Shown here: one piece after another, positions 34,656-41,276 of the stretch
Layout of the letters: each line of letters begins with the position of its first letter
Position numbering within the stretch: the first letter of the stretch is position 1
Assembly (NCBI GenBank): GCA_009377475.1
Contig: WHTY01000035.1
Span: forward strand, 1-41,276
Direction: 5' to 3'
Origin: Actinophytocola sp.
GTDB taxonomy: Bacteria > Actinomycetota > Actinomycetes > Mycobacteriales > Pseudonocardiaceae
DNA length: 41,276 nucleotides
Made by a program: the position numbers and the translations under genes
The notes under the pieces: model-generated
What the model saw: only the letters and a program-made list of their open reading frames with translations
Told to the model about the DNA's origin: nothing
Databases searched by the model: none

Positions 34656-35815
34656 CACGCGTCCACCCCCGCGGCGGCGAGCAGCGGGCGCATCCGCGCC
34701 ACGGCGAGGTCGGGGTCGGCGAGCACGCCAGCGGCATCGGCGAGCCGCAGCACCTCGGCAAGGTGCACGATCGAGCGCGCCGACTCCAACCCACCGACCA
34801 TGCGGAAGTGCGCCTGGTGCCCGGCGAGGTAGGCGAGGAAGACGACGCCGACCTTGTAGTGCTGTGTCGGCGCGCGGAAGATCTCGCGGGCTAGCGGGAC
34901 CGTCGGGTCGAGCAGCGCGTGGAAACCGGCCGTGTCGCCGTCGTCCAGCTGGGCCAGCGCGGCGCCCGCGACCGGTGCGAGCGGATCGAAGACGCCGAGC
35001 AGCGCCTCGCTGTGTCCTTGGTCGTCCCCCGCGATGAGGGCGGGGTAATTGAAGTCGTCGCCGGTGTAGCAGGCGACGCCGTCCGGCAGCGCGCGCCGGA
35101 ACTCGGTCTCGACGTCGGCGTCGAGCACCGACACCTTCACGCCGGCGATCACCGAGGCGTGCTCGGCACACAGGTCGGCGAGCTCGCGAGCGGCGGCGCG
35201 CACGTCGGTGTGCCCCCAATACCCGGCAAGCGCGGGGTCGAACTGCTCGCCGAGCCAGTGCAGCAGCACCGGACCGTCCACGCCGGAGAGCAGCTTGCCG
35301 TACGCGGCGCGGTAGTCGGCGGGCCCACCTGCGGCGGAGGCGAGCGCCCTGCTCGCCATGACGACCGGGGTCGCGCCCTCACCAGCGACCAGCTCCCACT
35401 GCTCGCGCCAGGCCCCGACCACCGCGTCGATCGTGGCGGGTCCCGGCGGCAGTTGGTCGGTGCCGACCCCGGCGACCCACCGGCCGCCGCACGCACGCGC
35501 CTCGGCGCCGGTGCGGCGGATCAGCTCGCGGGTGGTCGGCCAGTCCAGCCCCATGCCGCGCTGGGCGGTGTCCATCGCCTCGGCCACCCCGAGCCCGCAC
35601 GACCACAGATGGCGCCGGAACGCGAGTGTCGCGTCCCAGTCGAGCGCCACCGCTTCGCCCGGGTCGCCGGGCGAAAGCGGGTCGGCCACGACGTGCGCCG
35701 CGGCGTAGGCGCTTCGTGACGTCGACGGCTGGCGCGTCGCAGCCCGCACCGGCGTGCCAACGGGCGACCAGCGCTCCAGCGCGCCGTCGCTGGTGGGAAG
35801 GAGCAAACTGGTCAT
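34655..35815 (-). CDS. DUF993 protein (dihydrodipicolinate synthase-like fold)
   Basis: 386 residues of the DUF993 family, annotated elsewhere as dihydrodipicolinate-synthase-family protein of unknown reaction. The barrel sequence includes DWDATLAFRRHLWS near the start, GVGTDQLPPGP, and IAGVKVSVLDAD, whose Lys is a candidate Schiff-base residue, followed by CYTGDDFNYPALIAGD. An aldolase or lyase role on a sugar acid is plausible. ATG 35815 is preceded by AAAGG and, a few bases further, a LacI-type operator. It is co-translated with the downstream isomerase gene. Confidence 0.88.
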   Translation of the reverse strand: MTSLLLPTSDGALERWSPVGTPVRAATRQPSTSRSAYAAAHVVADPLSPGDPGEAVALDWDATLAFRRHLWSCGLGVAEAMDTAQRGMGLDWPTTRELIRRTGAEARACGGRWVAGVGTDQLPPGPATIDAVVGAWREQWELVAGEGATPVVMASRALASAAGGPADYRAAYGKLLSGVDGPVLLHWLGEQFDPALAGYWGHTDVRAAARELADLCAEHASVIAGVKVSVLDADVETEFRRALPDGVACYTGDDFNYPALIAGDDQGHSEALLGVFDPLAPVAGAALAQLDDGDTAGFHALLDPTVPLAREIFRAPTQHYKVGVVFLAYLAGHQAHFRMVGGLESARSIVHLAEVLRLADAAGVLADPDLAVARMRPLLAAAGVDA

Positions 35816-35828
35816 GGCCCTGCCTTTC

Positions 35829-35842
35829 TGTAAGCGCTTTCT
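35829..35842. promoter_or_regulatory. LacI-family operator 1, before DUF993
   Basis: TGTAAGCGCTTTCT, with the core AAGCGCTT dyad typical of LacI/CcpA-like sites. It lies 14 bases before ATG 35815, just upstream of the ribosome binding site, so bound repressor would act as a roadblock. It matches operators 2 and 3 in this window. Confidence 0.75.
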
Positions 35843-35867
35843 TCATGTCACGTCGGATGTCATGTCA
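35843..35867. repeat. Direct repeat TCATGTCA, 17-bp period
   Basis: TCATGTCA at 35843-35850 and 35860-35867, adjacent to operator 1. It may be part of the promoter or a second regulator's site; no family is recognised. Confidence 0.35.
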
Positions 35868-35906
35868 GGGGAAGCGGTGGGTCAGGTCATTGCTGCGCTA
35901 GCCGTG

Positions 35907-36941
35907 CTAGCCGCGTGGCGGCGCCGTGCTGTCTCGCAGTACTACCTCGCCAGCGACGCGCAGCACCCGGCTGCGGGAACGGCGATTGTCGCTGATCGCC
36001 AACTCCATCGCCCGCTCGCCGAGTTGCTCCAGCGGCAGCGCCACCGTGGTCAGCGGCGGCGTGAGGTCGCGGACGACGGGGATGTCGTCGAACCCGGCCA
36101 GCGAGACGTCCCCTGGCAGCGAGAGCCCGGCCTCCCTTGCCGCGGTAAGCGCGCCGATGGCCATCACGTCTGTCGTGGCGAACACGCAGGTCGCCGTGAG
36201 TCCCCGGGAGATCAGCTCGGACATCGCCTGGTAACCACCGTCGCGGGTGAACGCCGACGTCACGATGTCGGACTCGGCGAGCGTTACATCGGCATCCGCG
36301 AGCGCGTCCCGGAAGCCGGCGAGGCGGTCGCCCACCGTGGTCAGCGAGCGAGGCCCGGCAAGCACGGCGAACTTCCGGTGGCCCAGTTCGAGCAACGCCC
36401 GCGCCAGGTCGGCCGCGCCCTGGCGGTTGGCAGGCTGCACACTGTCGACCCGCAGGTTGCGATGCCTGCTCACCACCGCGACCTGGCCGCCACCGCGCCG
36501 GTACGGCTCGATCTCGGCGGCGAGGGCGCGCTCCCACGCCTTGTCCTCGAAGCCGGACCCGATCAGTACGATCGCCGACGCCCGCTGCGCTCGCAGCGCC
36601 GAGACGTACGCGACCTCCTTCTGCGGGTCGCGGAACGTGCTCGCGAGCATCACGAGCAGCCCGTTCTCGTCGGCCACCCGCATCACGCCGCGTGCGACCC
36701 CAGCGAAGTAAGGGTCGCTGACGTCGTGACAGATGACGCCCACCGTGCGCTTCGACGCACCCGCGAGCATCTGCGCATGAGCGTTCGGCGTGTACGCCAG
36801 CTCCTCTGCCGCCGCAAGCACACGCTCGCGCAGGTCCGAGCCTACCTTCGTCGTGCCGTTCAGCGCGCGGGACGCGGTCGCCAGCGAGACGTCCGCCGCG
36901 CGCGCGACATCCGCGAGCGTCACGTGCGGACCACGATCCAT
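35907..36941 (-). CDS. LacI-family transcriptional repressor
   Basis: 344 residues. The N-terminal HTH is VTLADVARAADVSLATASRALNG with the hinge LAYTPNAHAQML, followed by the periplasmic-binding-like domain (TVGVICHDVSDPYFAGVARG, FATTDVMAIGAL, GDVSLAGFDDIP). ATG 36941 has AGGAG seven bases upstream. An operator overlaps its own promoter, and identical sites precede the DUF993 and pectate lyase genes, so it probably represses itself and both flanking units. The likely inducer is a breakdown product of pectin or a related sugar acid; this is inference. Confidence 0.92.
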   Translation of the reverse strand: MDRGPHVTLADVARAADVSLATASRALNGTTKVGSDLRERVLAAAEELAYTPNAHAQMLAGASKRTVGVICHDVSDPYFAGVARGVMRVADENGLLVMLASTFRDPQKEVAYVSALRAQRASAIVLIGSGFEDKAWERALAAEIEPYRRGGGQVAVVSRHRNLRVDSVQPANRQGAADLARALLELGHRKFAVLAGPRSLTTVGDRLAGFRDALADADVTLAESDIVTSAFTRDGGYQAMSELISRGLTATCVFATTDVMAIGALTAAREAGLSLPGDVSLAGFDDIPVVRDLTPPLTTVALPLEQLGERAMELAISDNRRSRSRVLRVAGEVVLRDSTAPPRG

Positions 36942-36986
36942 ATCCGACTCCTGGATGAACCCGTTCGACTAGCTCAGCTACCCGAC

Positions 36987-37008
36987 ACTCTAACTGAAAG
37001 CGCATTCA
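36987..37008 (-). promoter_or_regulatory. LacI-gene promoter with operator 2
   Basis: On the minus strand TGAATGCGCTTTCA (36995-37008) is followed two bases later by TAGAGT (36987-36992), a TANNNT -10. The operator thus covers the spacer of the promoter, the usual place for autorepression. It also follows the end of the ATPase gene (37040) by about 30 bases. Confidence 0.75.
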
Positions 37009-37039
37009 CGAACTCCTCCCGGCCGCCGCCGATCGACCA

Positions 37040-38143
<1,104 letters not shown>

Positions 38144-38156
38144 GACGTTCCTTCTT

Positions 38157-39638
38157 TCAATCGTCCGATGTGGACTTGGCGACGAACCGCCCTTCGACGC
38201 GGCGCGGCAGGCCGAGCGGGTTGTTGGCCCGCAACGCCGGGGGCAGCAGCTCGTCGGGGTAGTCCTGGTAACAGACCGGCCGGAACCAACGGCGGATCGC
38301 GGTGGCCCCGACCGAGGTGTGCGGCGCCGTGGTCGCGGGCCACGGGCCACCATGGTGTTGCGACCAGGTCACCGCGACACCGGTGGGCCAGTCGTTCCAG
38401 ACCAGCCGTCCCGAGCGCTTCCTGAGCTCGCTCACTACCCCGGCGAGCTCACCGATGTCAGCCCGCTCCGCGTGCACCGCGGTGGTCAGGCTGCCTGGCA
38501 GCACGTCGATGGCCGCGGCCAGTTCGTCGTCGTCGCGGTAGCGCACCAGCACGCACGCGGGTCCGAAGTTCTCCCGCAGCAGCGGATCCGGGTCCTGGAC
38601 GAGATCGGCGACGTCGGCCGCGAGCAGTATCGGCTCCGCTCGCCATGTGGTCATGTCGACCCGGCTCGCCGAACCGGCGAGCAACTCCGCCGTGCCGGTC
38701 ACGACCAGGTCCCTTACGCCGTCGTGGAAGCCGCGCGCGATCCGCTCGGTCAGCATCCGGCCGCCAGCCGCGCTGGGGAGGGCGGCCGCGACGAGATCCT
38801 CGAACCCGGCGCCATCAGGGATCAGTACGATCCCCGGCTTGGTGCAGAACTGACCCACGCCGAGGGTGTATGAGCCGACGAGCCCTTCTGCGATGGCAGG
38901 ACCGCGTTCGGCGACGGCACGCCGGGTGACGACCACCGGGTTGATGCTGCCAAGCTCCCCGTAGAACGGGATCGGGTCCTCGCGCGCGGCCGTCAGGTCG
39001 AACAGGTCTCGTCCGCCGTCGAACGAGCCGGTGAACCCGACCGCGCGGATGTCAGGGTGCTGCACCAGGTCCCTGCCAGCGCCACGCCCAGCAAGACAGG
39101 AGAACGTGCCAGCGGGCGCTCCGGCGTGCGTTAGCGCCGCCGAGACGATCGCCGCGGTGCGTTCGGACAGCTTCGGGTGTCCCGAGTGCGCTTTGAGCAC
39201 GACTGGACAGCCCGCGGCGAGCGCGGATGCCGTGTCACCGCCTGCGACGCTGAACGCGAACGGGAAGTTGCTCGCCGCGAACACCGCGACCGGGCCGAGG
39301 GGTACCAGCATGCGGCGTAGGTCGGGGCGCGGCGGCGTGGCGGCAGGGTCAGCGGCGTCGAGCGTCACCTCAAGACAGGTGCCATCGGCGAGCACGTCGG
39401 CGAACAGCCGTAGCTGGCCGGTGGTGCGAGCCAGCTCGCCGGTCAGTCTTGCCTCCCCGAGAGCGGTCTCGGTGTCGGCGAGCGGGATCAGCTCGGCCGC
39501 CGCGTCGTCAAGCGCGTCGGCGACCGCGTGCAGCAGCTCGCCGCGTTGCCGTGGCGAGGACTCCGCAAGCCAGTCCGCCGCGTCGGCGGCGGCCCGCGCG
39601 GCCTCGCTCGGTCTGTCACGGAGGGCGGTCGTTGTCAT
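38157..39638 (-). CDS. 2,5-dioxovalerate (alpha-ketoglutaric semialdehyde) dehydrogenase
   Basis: 493 residues of the aldehyde dehydrogenase superfamily, the KGSADH branch marked by FAASNFPFAFSVAGGDTASALAAGCPVVLKAHSGHP. The catalytic Cys265 lies in GQFCTKPG, the general base Glu228 in YGELGSINP, Asn124 in ASNFPF and Lys149 in VVLKAH. It oxidises 2,5-dioxopentanoate to 2-oxoglutarate with NAD(P)+, the last step of the oxidative routes for galacturonate/galactarate, glucarate, arabinose and xylose acids. ATG 39638 follows AGGAG. It lies after pectate lyase and before the ATPase, so it links pectin breakdown to central metabolism. Confidence 0.92.
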   Translation of the reverse strand: MTTTALRDRPSEAARAAADAADWLAESSPRQRGELLHAVADALDDAAAELIPLADTETALGEARLTGELARTTGQLRLFADVLADGTCLEVTLDAADPAATPPRPDLRRMLVPLGPVAVFAASNFPFAFSVAGGDTASALAAGCPVVLKAHSGHPKLSERTAAIVSAALTHAGAPAGTFSCLAGRGAGRDLVQHPDIRAVGFTGSFDGGRDLFDLTAAREDPIPFYGELGSINPVVVTRRAVAERGPAIAEGLVGSYTLGVGQFCTKPGIVLIPDGAGFEDLVAAALPSAAGGRMLTERIARGFHDGVRDLVVTGTAELLAGSASRVDMTTWRAEPILLAADVADLVQDPDPLLRENFGPACVLVRYRDDDELAAAIDVLPGSLTTAVHAERADIGELAGVVSELRKRSGRLVWNDWPTGVAVTWSQHHGGPWPATTAPHTSVGATAIRRWFRPVCYQDYPDELLPPALRANNPLGLPRRVEGRFVAKSTSDD

Positions 39639-39658
39639 GGATCACTCCTGGGGTCGTT

Positions 39659-39690
39659 GGCCGGTGCGGCGGGGACGCGCCGCACCGGCC
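39659..39690 (-). terminator. Hairpin between pectate lyase and dehydrogenase genes
   Basis: GGCCGGTGCGGCG (39659-39671) and CGCCGCACCGGCC (39678-39690) form a perfect 13-bp stem with a 6-base loop. It is 19 bases past the lyase stop and 20 before the dehydrogenase start. Without a T tract it may be a partial terminator or an mRNA-stabilising stem that sets different levels for the secreted and intracellular products. Confidence 0.7.
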
Positions 39691-39709
39691 GTTGTGCCGC
39701 GCGGACAGC

Positions 39710-41029
39710 TCAGTCGAGCTTGCCCGCGCCTGCGTTGTCGGTGACGACGCCGGGCACCGACTGGGTGGGGTGCACCGTCGTGCGCAGGTGCGGTGTCCAC
39801 TCGACGTCGGTGAGATCAGGGTCGTTCGCCGCGTTGTACTCGGCGACGACGTCGACCCGGTTGGCAGGATCGCGGCCGTTCACCAACGTGCCGACGTCGG
39901 TGAGCTGACTGCCGCGCCACTCGTGGATGATCTCGGCTGGCTCGATGCCCACCAGCGAGAAGTAGTTGTTCTCGGCGTAGATCTGCGACTCGACCCCGAC
40001 GCCCCAGTGGTAGTGGAAGCCGTCGCTTTCCGGCTCGACGTAGTAGTTGTTGTAGACGTCGACCTCACCGAACCGGACTCGCGGCGTGCGCTGCCCGCTG
40101 TCCTCGACAAGGTTGTGGTGCATCGTGATGCGCAGCTTGCCCCTGTCGAGCCTCGGGTTGTCGGTCGAGCCGAACAGCATCATCTTGTCGTGCTCGCGGA
40201 ACACGTTGTACGACGACGTCACCAGGTCGGCGCCGTTGGTGATGTCGAGCAGGCCGTCGTGTACCTCGTACTTCTCGCCGTAGTGCCTCGGCAGCGATTG
40301 CGGCGGATCGTCACCGTCGTCGAACGTGTTGTGGTCGACCCACACGTGCGTCGACGTGGCGATCCACAGGTTGTCGAACTCGGAGTTCCACTTGCCGCCA
40401 GAGTCGCCGGGGTCCCACGCGGGGAAGCAGTCGTAGGCGTTGGACAGGTGCAGGTTGCGGATGATGACGTTGTCGGAGTCGCGCACGGTCAGCGAGCCAT
40501 GCGTGATGGCCGCGTCATCCCCGACACCGATGATGGTGACGTTCGACCCGACGTACTGCCGGACGTGGTCGTCCTGGTTCTCGTGCGAACGGTCCCGCGC
40601 CTCCTCTAGCGGACCCTCCGGGTCGCGGTAGCCCCACTCGCCTTCCGGGTCGTAGGTCCGCAGGTACTCGTCGAAGTCGTACTCGGGGTCGGCGTAATCG
40701 TCGCAGCTCAGCCGTTCGCCGTCCGCCGTGGTGTTGGCGTCAAGCCTGCCTTCGACGTAGACGATGCGTGGCGTGGTGTCGCCCCGCGCGTCCTCGCCGC
40801 CGAGCGCGTCGCGGAACTCCTGCCATGTGCTCACCCGGTAGACGTGCTCGTCGTCGGCCGCCGCACCGCCCGTCGTGCCGCCATCTGCGGCGGCCCAGCC
40901 GTCGTTCGGCGCGAGCACGTCGCGGCCGTGGTCCTCGTCCCCCGACGCGGATTGCGCCGTGGCGACGAGGGCGAGTGGGACGAGTGCGGCTGCCGCGGTA
41001 GCGGCGATCGCTCGTCTGCGGATTCTCAT
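39710..41029 (-). CDS. Secreted pectate lyase, polysaccharide lyase family 1
   Basis: 439 residues. A signal peptide covers about residues 1-30 (AATAAAALVPLALVATAQSASG). The parallel beta-helix shows PL1 hallmarks: VWVDHNTFDDGDD (229-241) with calcium-binding Asp residues, DGLLDITNGADLVTSSYNVF (258 onward), HDKMMLFGS, and QRTPRVRFG with RxPxxR (Arg314-Arg319). It cleaves polygalacturonate by calcium-dependent beta-elimination outside the cell. An acidic insertion near residues 110-155 is unusual but fits a secreted protein. ATG 41029 has AGGAG 13 bases upstream and a LacI operator 39 bases upstream. Confidence 0.95.
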   Translation of the reverse strand: MRIRRRAIAATAAAALVPLALVATAQSASGDEDHGRDVLAPNDGWAAADGGTTGGAAADDEHVYRVSTWQEFRDALGGEDARGDTTPRIVYVEGRLDANTTADGERLSCDDYADPEYDFDEYLRTYDPEGEWGYRDPEGPLEEARDRSHENQDDHVRQYVGSNVTIIGVGDDAAITHGSLTVRDSDNVIIRNLHLSNAYDCFPAWDPGDSGGKWNSEFDNLWIATSTHVWVDHNTFDDGDDPPQSLPRHYGEKYEVHDGLLDITNGADLVTSSYNVFREHDKMMLFGSTDNPRLDRGKLRITMHHNLVEDSGQRTPRVRFGEVDVYNNYYVEPESDGFHYHWGVGVESQIYAENNYFSLVGIEPAEIIHEWRGSQLTDVGTLVNGRDPANRVDVVAEYNAANDPDLTDVEWTPHLRTTVHPTQSVPGVVTDNAGAGKLD

Positions 41030-41067
41030 GATGTGGTCACACTCCTCGTTAACTGTGTGGTCGCATG

Positions 41068-41081
41068 TGAATGCGCTTTCT
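41068..41081. promoter_or_regulatory. LacI-family operator 3, before pectate lyase
   Basis: TGAATGCGCTTTCT differs from operator 2 by one base. It overlaps a TTGAGA (minus strand, 41079-41084) that could be the -35 of the lyase promoter. It lies in the gap between the truncated upstream gene and the lyase. Confidence 0.75.
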
Positions 41082-41136
41082 CAACTACGGTGTTCTCCTT
41101 CCTTTCCGTTTCCGTGTCCTCCGGTGCCCTCGCGGC

Positions 41137-41276
41137 CTAGTCGCCGGTCGAGGTGAAGCGAAGTCCGTGACCTGGCGGGGTGTCCGCCGCGAGCCACCCA
41201 TCCGCGACCGCGACTCCGCTTAGTTCGGCGAGCACGCCAAGCGCGTCGAACGACGCGTCCTCGACGTCCTCCACCC
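41137..41276 (-). CDS. C-terminal fragment, possibly enolase-superfamily dehydratase
   Basis: The last 45 codons of a minus-strand gene whose start is beyond the window: ASFDALGVLAELSGVAVADG, WLAADTPPGHGLRFTSTGD, stop TAG at 41137-41139. The ending ADGWL...PPGHGL resembles the C-terminus of mandelate racemase/enolase-superfamily sugar-acid dehydratases (DG, then PGxG). A galactarate or glucarate dehydratase would fit the pathway of the next genes, but this short fragment does not prove it. Confidence 0.4.
   Translation of the reverse strand, partial: VEDVEDASFDALGVLAELSGVAVADGWLAADTPPGHGLRFTSTGD

Noticed and set aside
33840..35219. Apparent 459-residue frame covering the isomerase
   Set aside because: The extension is a shadow of the DUF993 gene; the isomerase begins at ATG 34655, overlapping its stop.

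Overview
The window is a GC-rich stretch of an actinomycete chromosome. The signs are strong G/C bias at third codon positions, many GTG starts, SARP-type regulators, rare TTA codons, leaderless-looking promoters and large secreted LamG and RHS proteins. The gene types resemble Pseudonocardiales or Streptomyces-like genera; that placement is inference. No rRNA, tRNA, CRISPR array, transposase or phage gene was seen.

Layout. 1-7.3 kb is a mosaic of small units: a frameshifted FAD oxidoreductase, a 67-residue Cys-rich protein, a cold-shock protein with a strong terminator, a glyoxalase-like protein, a two-gene AbiEii-type nucleotidyltransferase module with three copies of a 12-bp palindrome upstream, a secreted lamin-tail protein, an acyl-CoA synthetase and a Thr/Ser-rich membrane protein. 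7.5-12.3 kb is a signalling block: a voltage-gated K+ channel, a 54-residue exported peptide whose stop codon lies 3 nt before a 959-residue AfsR-type regulator (SARP, NB-ARC, TPR), then a stand-alone SARP whose start is preceded by two 9-bp direct repeats exactly 11 bp apart. 12.3-23.4 kb is a secretion block: a LamG protein and a 2037-residue RHS protein in one operon, and a divergent secreted endonuclease/exonuclease/phosphatase-fold protein with substituted metal ligands.

23.5-27.4 kb is the xylose locus: a ROK repressor divergent from xylA-xylB. It is followed, tail to tail, by an Nramp-related transporter that lacks the DPGN motif and is coupled to a 29-residue membrane microprotein. 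29.4-32.6 kb is a btuCDF-type importer under a cobalamin riboswitch; the riboswitch makes corrinoid uptake more likely than siderophore uptake. A pirin gene lies upstream.

33.8-41.3 kb is a carbohydrate-acid regulon on the minus strand: a truncated upstream gene, a PL1 pectate lyase, a 2,5-dioxovalerate dehydrogenase, a MalK/MsiK-type ATPase, a LacI regulator, a DUF993 protein and a sugar-phosphate isomerase. Three near-identical 14-bp LacI-type operators sit before the lyase, the LacI gene and the DUF993 gene, which argues that one repressor controls all of them. This links pectin degradation, the oxidative uronate route to 2-oxoglutarate, and the uncharacterised DUF993/isomerase pair.

The best candidates for undescribed biology are the exported peptide/AfsR/SARP cascade beside the LamG-RHS pair, the unrecognised Cys-rich RHS C-terminus with no neighbouring immunity gene, the degenerate Nramp plus microprotein, and the DUF993 branch of the LacI regulon.
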